Both the position numbers and the translations under genes were made by a program. Shown here piece by piece: positions 18,041 to 31,929 of a stretch of DNA of 64,000 bases. Each line of letters opens with the position of its first letter. The first letter of the stretch is position 1. This DNA is from Vulgatibacter incomptus (GTDB lineage Bacteria; Myxococcota; Myxococcia; Myxococcales; Vulgatibacteraceae), in contig NZ_CP012332.1 of the NCBI RefSeq assembly GCF_001263175.1, forward strand, positions 111,001 through 175,000, read 5' to 3'. The notes under the pieces are model-generated. The model was not told the origin of the DNA. It saw only the letters and a list, made by a program, of their open reading frames with translations, and ran no database searches.

Positions 18041-18580
18041 ATGAACCAGACCACTCGGCTTCAATGCGTTTGCGATCAGGTGCATCTCGAGGTGGAGGGA
18101 GCGCACATCGTCAGCGCCGAATGCCATTGCAACAGCTGCCGTGCGGCCGGCGCCAGGATGCAGGCTCTTCCCTCGGCCCCGCGGTTTATGGAGCCGAGCG
18201 GCGGAACGCGCTTCGTTCTCCATCGCAAGGATCGTGTTCGATTTCTCCAGGGGGCCGACCTCCTGAAGGAGTATCGCCTTTCACCAGGAGCCACGACCCG
18301 CCGAGTCGTGGCGACCTGCTGCTCAACGCCGGTCTTCCTCGAATTCACCAACGGCCATTGGCTCAGCCTCTATGGCTGCCTCTGGCCCGCTGGGGCCCTG
18401 CCCAGGCTCGAGTTACGCACGATGACGGGCGACCTTCCAGCCGGCACGGTGCTCCCCGACGATGTCCCGAACTGCAAGCGTCAATCGGGGTCGTTCTTCT
18501 TCAAGCTCCTTGGCGCGTGGATCGCCATGGGGTTCAAGAGGCCGAAGATCGCCGTAGGAAACGGTGAGTTACAGGTCTGA
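18041..18580 (+). CDS. GFA/CENP-V-fold zinc protein (DUF6151-like)
   Basis: A 179-residue protein with the zinc-binding Cys pattern of the glutathione-dependent formaldehyde-activating (GFA) fold: CVCDQV near residue 10, CHCNSC near residues 28-33 and a later CC pair (VVATCCSTPVFLEF). The longer, diverged C-terminal half is like the family called DUF6151 rather than a true GFA enzyme. The ATG at 18041 follows AGGAAAA. It stands alone between the lipoproteins and a minus-strand gene. The substrate is unknown. Confidence 0.75.
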   Translation: MNQTTRLQCVCDQVHLEVEGAHIVSAECHCNSCRAAGARMQALPSAPRFMEPSGGTRFVLHRKDRVRFLQGADLLKEYRLSPGATTRRVVATCCSTPVFLEFTNGHWLSLYGCLWPAGALPRLELRTMTGDLPAGTVLPDDVPNCKRQSGSFFFKLLGAWIAMGFKRPKIAVGNGELQV

Positions 18581-18601
18581 AATCGACGGCAAGGTCTGCA
18601 G

Positions 18602-19207
18602 CTACTTCGCAATCGCGTAGATGACCAGTCCGGTGACCACCGTGCCGACGATGCCGCCGATCACGGCGGAGGTGGTGCGCTTGGAGCGGACCTCCGTGGC
18701 GTAGGTGAGCGCGAACTGGGCCTGATCGGAGTCGGTCCAGCTTGGGGGCACGATCGGGAGCTCGACGTTGGAGCTGTTGGCCACGAGGCCTCCCGTGAGC
18801 CAGCCGACGGGGCCGAGGATGCCCAGTGCGAGCCCGCCGAAGAAGTAGCGTGTCGCGCCGGAGTCGGCCGAGGCCATTCCCTGGGCAGCGAAGACGTGGT
18901 TGGAGTAGCTGGCCGGAACGACGAAAGAGTCCTGCGCTGAGCGAGGGATCTCGAGGCGAAGAGTTGGAGGAGCCTCCTTCGAGCCGTGGTCGGTCTGGGT
19001 CATCCGAACGTATTCGGCCTCGGTGATCCGAACGTAGTCGCCGAACTTCAAGCACCAGATCCCGACCGCGCCGCGGGAGTCGAGATCCTTGATGCACTCC
19101 TTCCCGCTGATCTCGAGCACCTGCGGATAGTCCGCCGCCATGGCGGCGGTGGGCAGGAGCAAAGCAGTCCCTACGACGGCGGCGATCGCCTTCGTCCAAA
19201 TCGTCAC
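18602..19207 (-). CDS. exported hypothetical protein with C-terminal membrane helix
   Basis: A 201-residue protein. The start is GTG at 19207, behind GGAGGGG; a longer frame to 19282 has no such site. The signal peptide ends near TAAMAADYP. The mature part has a hydrophobic Gly-rich region (FFGGLALGILGPVGWLTGG) and a C-terminal helix (TSAVIGGIVGTVVTGLVIYA). Two Cys residues (KECIKDL, WCLKFGD) may form a disulfide. No family is recognised. Confidence 0.7.
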   Translation of the reverse strand: MTIWTKAIAAVVGTALLLPTAAMAADYPQVLEISGKECIKDLDSRGAVGIWCLKFGDYVRITEAEYVRMTQTDHGSKEAPPTLRLEIPRSAQDSFVVPASYSNHVFAAQGMASADSGATRYFFGGLALGILGPVGWLTGGLVANSSNVELPIVPPSWTDSDQAQFALTYATEVRSKRTTSAVIGGIVGTVVTGLVIYAIAK

Positions 19208-19353
19208 GTGAACCCCTCCAATCGCCGGAGCCTGGACGGCTCTGGACGCGATCCGCCGGCCGATGTCGGACCCCCGTGGCATAACGGGAGGACGCAGGGC
19301 CGTGTTGGATACGGACCGTGGATAACCCGTTCGGGCTAGCCGGGGCAGGGACG

Positions 19354-22300
19354 ATGATTCACCTCACCTATTCAAACCGGACGGAGGCGCTCCTTGACGC
19401 GCTGGCGGCCGATCTTGCCGTGGAGGGGGCGGCGGGGCGGAGCCCGTTCGAGCCCACCCGGCTGATCGTGCCGAATCGCAACGTCGAGGTCTGGCTGAAG
19501 CACGGCCTGGCCCGCCGCATGGGGATCGCCGCGAACCTTGACGTCCAGCTCCTTCGGCGCTTCGTCGGCGGCCTCCTGCCGGAGGGGATGCGCCTGGTGG
19601 ACGGGCCGCTCCTCTTCGACCTGGTCCTCTCGCTCCTCCTGGACGACGACTACCTGGCGCACTCGGCCCTGGCGCGGCCGCGCTCGTACCTGCTGGCTGC
19701 AGGGGATGGGGCGGACGCCGTGGACCTCCGGCGCTTCCAGCTCGCCAGCCAGCTCGCGCGCCTCTTCGACGAATACGGCCACGCGCGGCCGGAGATGCTC
19801 GCGGCCTGGTCCCGGGAGCCCTTGCTCGCAGGGACGCCCTTCGCCGAGACCGAGGAATGGCAGCGGCGGATCTGGCTGGACCTCTTCGCCCCCGACGGGC
19901 TCGCCGAGAGGTGGGGCAGGGAGCAGGGGATCCGGTACGTCCAACTCCAGGACCTCGCAACCGCGGAGGGCCTGAGCAGTCCGGAGAAGGCGCCGGTCCA
20001 TGTCTTCGGCGTCTCGTACGTGGCCTCGGTCTTCCATCGGATCCTGGCGCGCCTGGCGTCGGGGAGCGACCTTCGCGTCTACTCGCTGAACCCCTGCATG
20101 GAGTTCTGGGAGGACGTGGAGGCGGCCCCCGAGATCCGCCGGAGGCTGGCGCGGCACGGGCGGCTGGGAGGGGAGGGGACCCTCTTCCGGGAGCCGGATC
20201 CCTTCGGGCTCGAGGCAGGCGGCGACACGCCGGCGCTCTCGCTGTGGGGGAGGCCGGGGCGCGAGAACATCCGCTTGTTGAACGAGCTCGCCGAATGCGA
20301 TTACCGCGCGGTCTTCGAGGATCCCGACGGGGCTCGAAGCCTGCTGCGCCAGCTCCAGCACGACATCCTGGTGCGGGAGCCGGAGCGGACGGAGCCCGAT
20401 CCCGCCTTCGACTTCAGCGCGGACAAGAGCGTGCGGATCCTGGCCTGCCCCGGCATCAAGCGGGAAGCGGAGGCCATCGCCGAGGCGATCTGGTCCCTCG
20501 TGGCGGAGGACGACGGAAGGGGATCCGGCGGGGAGCCGCTCCGCTTCAACGACATCGCTGTCCTCGTGGCGGGGAGCGATCCGAGCGCGTACTTCACCCA
20601 CCTCTGCGCGGCGTTCGAAGAGACCTGGAAGATCCCCTACAGCCTCTCGGATTCGGCCTTCGCCGCGGAGAGCCGGATCGCCGAGGCGGCGGAGCTCCTC
20701 CTGGCGCTGCCGGCGGGGCGGTTCACGCGGGCGGAGGTGCTCGCCTTCGTCACCCACCCTGCGGTGATGTCGCGCTTCCCTGGTGTCGATGCGTCGGCGT
20801 GGGGGCGATGGTGCGATCGGCTGGGTATCGTCCGCGGCGCGGATCGCTTCGACCTGCGCGAGAGCTATGTCGAGCAGGATCTGCTCTCGTGGGATCAGGG
20901 GCTGCGGCGGCTCGCGCTCGGCGCCTTCCTCGCCGACGCGGACCAGCCGTTCGAGGCCGTCGATGAGGACGTCGTCCGGCGCTATCTCCCGGCCGAGGCG
21001 GGCGGCGAGGGGGAAGAGGGCTTCGGGCTCTTCGCCCGATCGCTGATCGCCGACCTTCGGGCCGCGAAGGACGCCAGGCTCACGATGTCGGAGTGGGCCG
21101 GGTTCCTCGGCGATCTCGTGCAAGCGTATTTGACGCCGAGTGGAGAAGCCGAGGCGCGCGAGCTCGAGCGATGCCTTCGCACGATCCGCGGCATCGCGGA
21201 CACCCGGCTCGACGACCGACCCGCCTCGTTCCGGATCGCATCCGAGCTCGCCCGGCAGGCGCTCGGGGGCCTTGGGGGATCGCGGGGGCAGTACCTCGCC
21301 GGCGGTGTGGTCGTCTCCACGCTCCAGCCGATGCGGGCGATCCCCTTCCGCGCCGTCTTCATCGCCGGTCTGGGGGAGGGGCGGTTCCCTGCGGCCGATC
21401 GGCGGAACCACCTCGATCTGCGCCTCGCGCGGCCCCGGGCAGGGGACGTCTCCCCGCGGGAGGGCGATCAGTACATGTTCCTCGAAGCGATCCTCTGTGC
21501 GCGCGAGCGGCTCCAGCTCTCGTTCGTCGCGCGGGATCAGCTCACGGGTGATCCGCTCCAGCCCTCGATCGTGGTCGCCGAGCTCGAACGGATGCTCGCC
21601 AGGGGCTACGGCGCGACGAAGCTGCGAGAGGAACTGCCGCTTCGGCGCTTCGAGGCGCCCGAGGCGTTCGCGTCGCCGCAGGCCAGGCGGGAGGCGCAGG
21701 CTCTCGCGCTCCGGGAGGAGCTGCGGCGCCACCTGGCGTCCGGGCACGGGGACGGGGATCGGGCTGCGAGTGCGCCGGAGTTTTCAGAGCGGGGGCAGAG
21801 AGCGACGAGCGCCGAGTCCCGGGTTCCGGAGTTGGATGGCCTTCTCGATGCGGTGAAGCCGGAGCTGCGTCTCCGTCTCGCCGAGGCCCACGGGCTCCAC
21901 GCCCATCGCCTGGATCGTGTCACGCCATTGCACGACCCTTCGGAGGCGCTGCGGCTCACGCTGCGCGATCTGCGGCGATTTCTCGAGTGCCCCCTGCAGG
22001 GCAGCGCGGCGCTCCTGCTCGGCCTCCGCGACGACGAGGAAGACGGCCTCCTCACGCTCGAGGACGAGGCGCTGGAGAGCAGCGCCCTCGACCGATCGGT
22101 GTTCCTCGCGGATCGATTCGTCGCCGGTGTAGCCGGCGCGGGGAGCGGATCGCCCGACTTCGAGGCCAGCTTCGACGAGCGCGCTGAGTTGGAGAGGCTC
22201 GCCGGCCGGTTTCCCCTGGGACTGTTCGGCGAGGCGGAGCGGGCTCGCCAGCTCGGCACCCTCGCCGAATGGGGAGGGACGTACCAGGAGATTGCTGCGG

Positions 22301-22931
22301 CCAGAGGTCCGGGCGTCGAGATCCTTCGCTTTGGGCCGGCCATCGAAGAGGATCGGGGCGCCACGCCCTGTGATCCGGTGCGGATCGAGAGCGTCGGCGG
22401 TTGCGTCGCGCACGTGGAGGTCCGCGGACGGACCGGGGTGTTGGTGGCGGGCCGCAAGGGCTCGCTGATCCTCAAGACGCCCAAGGTGTCGGACGCGGTC
22501 TCGAGGCAGAAGGACGCGCTGCGGGCCTTCGTCGATCGGGTGATCCTCGCGGCGGCGGGTCTGGCAGACGAAAAGGCGACCCACTCCGCCTGGTTCTGCC
22601 GGACGGCGGACGGTAAGGAGCTCGAGCCGATCGTCTTCGCGCCGATCTCGAGAGGCGAGGCGCTCGAGTGGCTGGGGACGATGGCAGAGGACCTCGTCTC
22701 GCGGGCCCACGACTACTTCCTGCCGTGCGAGGCGGTGTTCCGCTCTCGCGCGAAGCCAGGGATGCCGCTTGCGGAGCACGTGGCGAAGGTCGCCGACGAT
22801 CGGCGAAAGCGGCCCTTCGATCATGGGCCGGTGCGCGGCGCCGAGGGATTTCCGCCGCCGCCGGAGGACGAGGCGCTCTGGATGATCGAGAGGCGCTTCG
22901 GCCTCTTCTTCGCCAAGGTCGGGGTGGTCGA

Positions 22932-22935
<4 letters not shown>
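19354..22935 (+). CDS. recC: exodeoxyribonuclease V gamma subunit RecC
   Basis: The RecC subunit of the helicase-nuclease that repairs double-strand breaks, 1193 residues from ATG 19354. The start MIHLTYSNRTEALLDAL matches the RecC N-terminus; an in-frame GTG at 19318 would add 12 residues. It has the inactive SF1-helicase-like body (LIVPNRNVEVWLKHGLA, FIAGLGEGRFPA) and a C-terminal PD-(D/E)XK-like pseudo-nuclease, as in other RecC proteins. No Walker A motif was found, as expected. Its stop overlaps the recB start (ATGA). Gene order recC-recB-recD is that of E. coli. Confidence 0.93.
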
Positions 22936-26462
<3,527 letters not shown>

Positions 26463-26532
26463 GCGGGCGGGCGCAGGATGAGTTGGATCGCGGCCGGAGC
26501 GAGCGCTCGCGGAGCGCGGGGAGGACGATGCG

Positions 26533-28536
26533 ATGAATGACGAGATCCGACTCTCGCCGCTGGGCGCGGCGCGGCCTCGGCTCTTGCGGGGGCTCCTGCG
26601 GGGCATGGGTCGAGGCGCGCGTGGCGAGGCCGCACCCGAGGTTCCCTCGGAGCTCGAGGAGGCGGTGGCTCGCTGCGAGCTCGAGGGGCGGACGCTGCAC
26701 CAGGCATGGGAGCTGGTGCGCTGTGGTCAGGGGCTGTCGGCGGTCGAGCGGCGGGGGCTCTTCTTTCTGGCAGTCGCAGCGCTGGTGAGCCAGGGCCGTG
26801 GCAGCACGCGCCTGCCCACCTCCGACGGCTCGTTGGATCGGCTCCTCGGCGATCTGCGGGCCACCGCTGCCGATCGGGCGCAGGTCGTCGCGCTCCTCGC
26901 GGAAGCGCGTGGACAGGGGCCGCGGCTGAGGGCGATCTTCGGTGTCCCGGGCGACTACAAGCCGCTCCTCCTGGGCGACGATCACCTCTGCCTGCAGCGG
27001 ATGTTCCACTTCGAGGAGCGTCTGGTTGCCTCACTGCGGGATCGCATGTCGATTCCCCCGCTGGAGCCCGCGTCGCCCGACGCGCTCCGCGACGTGCTCG
27101 ACCGTGCCCCGACGATCTCGGGCAAGAAGGCCGCCCTATCCGACGAGCAGCAGGAGGCGGTGCTCGCGGCGCTGCGGCTGCCGCTCGCCGTGATCACCGG
27201 CGGCCCCGGCACGGGCAAGACGTCGATCGTGGTTTCGATCCTGCGGATGCTCGCCCGGCAGGGAGTGGCGCCGGAGCGGATCGCGCTCGCGGCGCCCACC
27301 GGCAAGGCGGCGTTCCGCATGGCCGAGTCGATTCGCAAGTATCTGCTGGCGCTCGCGGACCCTGCCGCGGCGGACCTCGCGCTCATCGCATCTTGTCCGG
27401 AGCCGCGCACGCTCCACCGCCTCCTGGGCTACTCGCCGGTCCGCGAGAGCTTCCTGCACCACGAGAACAATCCGTTAGCCGAGGAGGTCGTGATCGTCGA
27501 CGAGGCTTCGATGATCGACCTCGTCCTGATGGACCGCCTCGTGCGATCGATCCGGCCGGGCGCGCGCCTCGTCCTCCTGGGCGACTCGGAGCAGCTCCCG
27601 TCGGTGGACGCAGGGGCGGTGCTGAGGGATCTGGTGCCTCCGCCCGGCGTCACCGACTCGCGCTCGAGGTTCTCCGTGAGGCTCACCCGGAGCTACCGCA
27701 TGGACCCCAGTGATCCGTCGGGGCGCAACGTGCTCTCGGTGGCCCGGGCGATCAACGAGGGCAGGGCGCCGTTCGACGGCGAGGAGCCGGTCCGACTTCG
27801 GCAATCGGCGGAGGAGCTCGCCTTCGAGAAGGTGGAGCTCCTTCAGGGCGACCTGGGCCCGTTCCTTCGGCGATGGCACGACGAGAAGATTCGGGGCCTC
27901 CCGTCGTTCGCGGAGCGGGTGAAACGGGAGTGGCGCTGGGAGGACGGGCGCTTCGTGGCCGGGGACGAGGAGGAGCTACGGATCCTCTTCCGCCACTTCG
28001 AGAGCCTGCGCCTCCTCTGCGTGACCCGGGAAACGCCACGGACCGGCACGGAGGCGGTGAACGCCGAGCTCCATGCGCTCGTGGCGGGCCGGTCGTCGTC
28101 GCGGGAGGCGGCGTTCCTGCCCGGGGAGCCGGTGATGATGCAGCGCAACGACTACGAGCGCGGCCTCTTCAACGGCGATCAGGGCCTGGTCCTCCGGGTC
28201 CGGGAGGCTGGCGCTGCCGGGCATCACTTCCGCGCCGTCTTCCCGAAGGGAGAGGGCTTCGCCGTCTTCCATCTCGACGGCCTTCGAGCGCATCTGCGGC
28301 TCTCGTACGCCATGACGGTGCACAAGTCGCAGGGCTCCGAGTTCGACGTGTTGGGGCTGATCCTCCCGGAGAACCCGATGCCGCTCCTCACCCGCGAGAT
28401 CCTCTACACCGCGGTCACCCGAAGCCGCCGGGGCGTGGCCATCGTCGGCTCCCGCGAAGTGCTCGAGAAGGGCGCTGCCGCGCGCCTCGAGCGCCACAGC
28501 GGTGTGGCGCAGAAGCTGCGTTCGCTCGAGGGCTGA
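26533..28536 (+). CDS. recD: exodeoxyribonuclease V alpha subunit RecD
   Basis: The 5'-3' helicase subunit, 667 residues. Walker A is GGPGTGKTSIV near residue 222, Walker B is VDEASMIDLVLM, motif III is LLGDSEQLPSVDAGAVLRDL, and the C-terminal 2B/SH3-type region ends with YAMTVHKSQGSEFD and YTAVTRSRRGV. The N-terminal ~150 residues are the RecB-interaction domain. A GGGGAGGACG site lies before the ATG. The gene ends the recCBD operon and faces the M16 peptidase genes. Confidence 0.95.
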   Translation: MNDEIRLSPLGAARPRLLRGLLRGMGRGARGEAAPEVPSELEEAVARCELEGRTLHQAWELVRCGQGLSAVERRGLFFLAVAALVSQGRGSTRLPTSDGSLDRLLGDLRATAADRAQVVALLAEARGQGPRLRAIFGVPGDYKPLLLGDDHLCLQRMFHFEERLVASLRDRMSIPPLEPASPDALRDVLDRAPTISGKKAALSDEQQEAVLAALRLPLAVITGGPGTGKTSIVVSILRMLARQGVAPERIALAAPTGKAAFRMAESIRKYLLALADPAAADLALIASCPEPRTLHRLLGYSPVRESFLHHENNPLAEEVVIVDEASMIDLVLMDRLVRSIRPGARLVLLGDSEQLPSVDAGAVLRDLVPPPGVTDSRSRFSVRLTRSYRMDPSDPSGRNVLSVARAINEGRAPFDGEEPVRLRQSAEELAFEKVELLQGDLGPFLRRWHDEKIRGLPSFAERVKREWRWEDGRFVAGDEEELRILFRHFESLRLLCVTRETPRTGTEAVNAELHALVAGRSSSREAAFLPGEPVMMQRNDYERGLFNGDQGLVLRVREAGAAGHHFRAVFPKGEGFAVFHLDGLRAHLRLSYAMTVHKSQGSEFDVLGLILPENPMPLLTREILYTAVTRSRRGVAIVGSREVLEKGAAARLERHSGVAQKLRSLEG

Positions 28537-28595
28537 ACCAGCCGAGAGAGCCTTCGGGGGATCCGAGCGTGAGGGATCCTTGATCGTGAAACGCG

Positions 28596-28630
28596 CCCGG
28601 CCGGACGAGGGGGTCCTCAGTCCGGCCGGG
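28596..28630. terminator. hairpin between convergent recD and M16 genes
   Basis: CCCGGCCGGAC (28596-28606) pairs perfectly with GTCCGGCCGGG (28620-28630) around a 13-base loop. There is no T run; it may be a Rho-assisted or bidirectional end for the two convergent transcripts. Confidence 0.5.
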
Positions 28631-28669
28631 AGACGCGCCGCGACCGCGGCGACTCGTGCGACGACGCTC

Positions 28670-30169
28670 CTACTTGGCCCGAGCCTTCGGAGCCGGCTTC
28701 GCCGCCGCCGGAGCGAGGACGCCCTCCTGGAGCGAGCCGAGGCCGAGCTGCGGGACCTGGGCGCCGATCACGTCGGGGTCGCCCACGAGGACGATCTGCA
28801 TCTGGGTCGGATCGAAGTAGGCCTCCGCCGCGCGCTGCACGTCGGCGGCGGTGGCGTTCTCGTAGGCCTCGATCATCCTGGCGTAGTGGTCGAGGGGCAG
28901 GTCCTTCCAGTAGAGGCTCGCGGCGGCGCTCGCGAGGCCGCCGACGCTCTCGAAGGAGCCGGGGATCGAGCGGATCGTCCCTTCCCTTGCCGCCTCGAGC
29001 TCCTTGGCGGTGATCGGCCGGGTCTTGATGTCGGCCAGCTCCTTGAAGACCTCCACCAGGGACGGCCCGGTGACGTCGGCGCGGACGGCGCTGGAGGCCA
29101 CGAGGGGGCCCACGCCCCGGCGCGGCTCGACGTAGGCCCGCGCACCGTAGGTGTAGCCCTTGTCCTCGCGGAGGTTCATGTTGAGCCGGCTGCCGAAGAA
29201 GCCGCCGAAGACGGTGCTGGCGAGATCGAGGGCGAACTCGTCGGGGTCTCCCGAAGCGAGACCCGGGCGGCCGACCATGATCATCGTCTGGCCGAGGCCC
29301 TTCTTGGGCACAAAGACGACCTGCTGCCGGGCCGTGACCTGCGGGGCCTTGGGCGCGGCGGCCGCGGTGGCGCTCCCCTTCCACTTGCCGAACCAGCTCG
29401 TGGCGAGCTCCCGGGCCTGGTCGACGGTGATGTCGCCGGCGAAGAGGATGGCGGCGCCCTTGGGCCCGGAGGCGTTCGCGTAGAACCTGCGCGCGTCGGC
29501 CTGGGTAAGCTTCCCGACGCTCACCGGCGTGCCGGTCCCGAGCCTGCCGTAGGGGTGGTGGCGGCCGAAGACGGCGGCGGCGAAGGCCTCGCCGGCGAGG
29601 TAGCGCGGGTTGCCTACCTGTGCGGCGAGGTTGGCGAGCTGCTGCTCCTTGCGCCGCTGGAAGGACTTGGCGTCCAGGGAGGGCCGCTGCACCACGTCGG
29701 CGAGGAGCGCGGTCGCCGCCTCGGCGTTGGACGCGAGGACCTGGGTCCCCACGAGGGCGCCGTCCGGATTCACGGAGGCGAAGGCGGAGCTCCCGAGGTC
29801 GGCAAAGGCGTCGTCGAGGGCGAGGGCGTCCCGCTTGCCGGCCCCCTCGAGGAGGAGCTGGTAGGTGAGCTGGGCGAGGCCCTCCTTGCCGTCGGGATCG
29901 GAGGCGCTGCCCGCGCGGAAGGCCACGTTGATCGACACGAGGGGCAGCTCGTGCCTCTCGCTCACGATGACGGTCAGGCCATTCGGGAGGACGAAGCGCT
30001 CGAACGTCGGCGTGACGAGGTCGGCCAGGGCTCCCGGCGCGGGAGGTGCGTCCCGCCAGGCCTCGGGATCCGCGACGGCTTCCGTAGCGGCGTCGGGCTG
30101 GACGACGGGGGCAGTTGCGCAAGCGGACGCGAGCGCGAAGGCGGTCGATGCGATGGCGATGCGTCGCAT
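28670..30169 (-). CDS. M16 family peptidase-like lipoprotein, non-catalytic partner
   Basis: A 499-residue M16 (pitrilysin/processing-peptidase) protein without the zinc motif. Where the active partner has HLFEH, this one reads GLAQLTYQLLLEG, so it cannot bind zinc there. The two-domain fold is otherwise clear (VLPNGLTVIVSERHELPLVS, GDITVDQARELATSWFGKW, GRLGTGTPVSVGKLTQ). The chosen start, at 30169, gives a signal with lipobox ALASAC. An alternative ATG at 30271 lies 2 bases after the upstream gene and has GAGG, but would bury the signal behind 34 residues. It probably forms a heterodimer with the product of the gene just upstream. Confidence 0.85.
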   Translation of the reverse strand: MRRIAIASTAFALASACATAPVVQPDAATEAVADPEAWRDAPPAPGALADLVTPTFERFVLPNGLTVIVSERHELPLVSINVAFRAGSASDPDGKEGLAQLTYQLLLEGAGKRDALALDDAFADLGSSAFASVNPDGALVGTQVLASNAEAATALLADVVQRPSLDAKSFQRRKEQQLANLAAQVGNPRYLAGEAFAAAVFGRHHPYGRLGTGTPVSVGKLTQADARRFYANASGPKGAAILFAGDITVDQARELATSWFGKWKGSATAAAAPKAPQVTARQQVVFVPKKGLGQTMIMVGRPGLASGDPDEFALDLASTVFGGFFGSRLNMNLREDKGYTYGARAYVEPRRGVGPLVASSAVRADVTGPSLVEVFKELADIKTRPITAKELEAAREGTIRSIPGSFESVGGLASAAASLYWKDLPLDHYARMIEAYENATAADVQRAAEAYFDPTQMQIVLVGDPDVIGAQVPQLGLGSLQEGVLAPAAAKPAPKARAK

Positions 30170-30273
30170 GGCGAAGGAGCTCCCTTTGGCGGGCGGAGTC
30201 GAAGGGGCCGCGGACGAAGCGCGGCCGCCTCCAATTGCAGTGAGATCGTCGAGCACGAGGGGTCTACGCATGG

Positions 30274-31689
30274 CTACCTCGCCCCCTGCGCGGCCTTCGC
30301 CGGCTTCGCGTCCTGGGCGGCCGACGCCGGCGCTGCGTGGAGGATCACGCGGCGATCGGGAGCGAGAACGGTCCCGGCGAACTCTCGCACCTGCGCGCCG
30401 GTGACCTCGTCGTAGCGGCCGAGGTCGTAGGCGAGCCGCGCCGGGTCCCCGAGGTGGTGGTTGTAGCTCTGGAGAAGGTCGGCCTTGCCGCCGAAGCCGC
30501 CCACGGACTGCAGCCCCGAGATCCGCCCGGTCTTGAAGCGGTTGCGGACGCGCCGGATCTCGTCGTCGCGGACGCCGTCCTTGCGGACCTGGTCGAGGAC
30601 CGCGTCGATCTCGGCGAGGAGCTGGTCGGTGGTCACGCCGGGCCGCGCCACCGCCTCGATGCTGAACACGGACTGGGCGCCGAGGCTCTGCTGGCTCGCC
30701 TGCACGCTCTGCGCGAGCTTCTTCTCGAAGACGAGGCGCTGGTAGAGGCGGCTCGACTTTCCGCTGGAGAGCGTGCTCGCGAGGACGTCGGCGACGGCGT
30801 CACCCTCGGCGAAGAGGGCGGGCGAGTGCCACATCACCTCGACCTTGGGCAGGGACGCGACGGGCTCCTCGAGCCGCAGCTCGACGGCCTGCGAGAGCGC
30901 GGCAGGTGCGGGCGAGGGCGCCAGCGGCTTGGGGTGCGAGCGGAGCGTGCCGAAGTACTTCTCGACCAGCGCCTTGGCCTGACCGGGCTCGAAGTCGCCG
31001 ACGATCGTGAGGGTCGCGTTGGAGGGCGCGTACCAGGTGCGGAAGAAGTCCGCGACGTCGTCCATCGTGGCGGCGTCCAGATCCTCCATCGAGCCGATCA
31101 CGCTGCCGAAGTAGGGATGCGGCGAAGGGAAGAGCGCCTGCCAGGCCTTCTCCTCGGCGAGGCCGTAGGGGGCCGTCTCGATGCTCTGGCGCCGCTCGTT
31201 CTTCACCACTTCCTGCTGGAGCTTCAGCTTCTCGGCCGTGAGGGCGTCGAGGAGGAATCCCATGCGATCGCTCTCGAGCCAAAGCGCGGTCTCGAAGTGG
31301 TGGCTCGGCACCGTCTCGAAGTAGTTGGTCCGGTCGAAGTTGGTGGTGCCGTTCAGCGCGGTGGCGCCGATCCGCTCCAGCATCGCGATGTGGGCGTCAT
31401 CGGCGACGTGCTTCGACCCCTGGAACATCATGTGCTCGAAGAGGTGGGCGAAGCCCGTGCGGCCCGGCTGCTCGTGGAAGGCGCCCACGTGGTACCAGAC
31501 GTTGACCGCGACGACCGGGAGCTGGTGATCCTCCGAGAGGATCACCTCCAGGCCGTTGGGCAGGGTGTACTTCTCGAAGGGGATCGCGAGGGCCACATCC
31601 TCGTTCGCCGGCTGGGGGGCGGGCGAAGCGGCGACCGCCGCTGCAGGGAGGGCGAGCGAGAGAAGGGCGACGGGGGCGAGCATACGCAT
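30274..31689 (-). CDS. M16 family zinc metallopeptidase, catalytic subunit
   Basis: A 471-residue periplasmic M16 peptidase. The inverted zinc motif is H82-L-F-E85-H86 in GFAHLFEHMMFQG, with the distal Glu in LQQEVVKNERR. The signal peptide is MRMLAPVALLSLALPAAAVA. The start at 31689 has GGAGGAACC upstream; an earlier in-frame start would add 35 unlikely residues. It degrades or processes peptides, probably together with the inactive partner encoded directly downstream. Confidence 0.92.
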   Translation of the reverse strand: MRMLAPVALLSLALPAAAVAASPAPQPANEDVALAIPFEKYTLPNGLEVILSEDHQLPVVAVNVWYHVGAFHEQPGRTGFAHLFEHMMFQGSKHVADDAHIAMLERIGATALNGTTNFDRTNYFETVPSHHFETALWLESDRMGFLLDALTAEKLKLQQEVVKNERRQSIETAPYGLAEEKAWQALFPSPHPYFGSVIGSMEDLDAATMDDVADFFRTWYAPSNATLTIVGDFEPGQAKALVEKYFGTLRSHPKPLAPSPAPAALSQAVELRLEEPVASLPKVEVMWHSPALFAEGDAVADVLASTLSSGKSSRLYQRLVFEKKLAQSVQASQQSLGAQSVFSIEAVARPGVTTDQLLAEIDAVLDQVRKDGVRDDEIRRVRNRFKTGRISGLQSVGGFGGKADLLQSYNHHLGDPARLAYDLGRYDEVTGAQVREFAGTVLAPDRRVILHAAPASAAQDAKPAKAAQGAR

Positions 31690-31800
31690 CGGTCCTGGTT
31701 CCTCCGTGGGTGTACGCAGGTCGTACCACGGATGCCCCAAACGCTGGACGAAGCGATTCCATTTCGTCCGCCCGCCCGACCGGCTGTTCGGCACTCATCA

Positions 31801-31929
31801 GAGCGTGTGAAGAAATCGGTCCCGCAGGTGCGGGCCCGATTTCTTCATCTCGCGCTCCGCGCGAGGGCGCTCCTTTTCGTTTGCTCGCCTCCGGCTCGCG
31901 AGAGTTCGTGAAATTCTTCACGAACTCTC
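31801..31929 (-). repeat. extragenic two-hairpin repeat, copy A (complete)
   Basis: Read on the minus strand it begins at the stop codon of the metallo-beta-lactamase-fold gene. Hairpin 1 has 13-bp arms (31900-31912 and 31917-31929, GAGAGTTCGTGAA type). A linker with GCCGGAGGCGAGCAAACGAAAAG follows only in part conserved form, then hairpin 2 with 17-base arms (31809-31825 and 31830-31846, GAAGAAATCGGGCCCGC type, one mismatch), ending in ACACGCTC. The same build occurs at 34538, 47035 and 53109. Confidence 0.8.
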
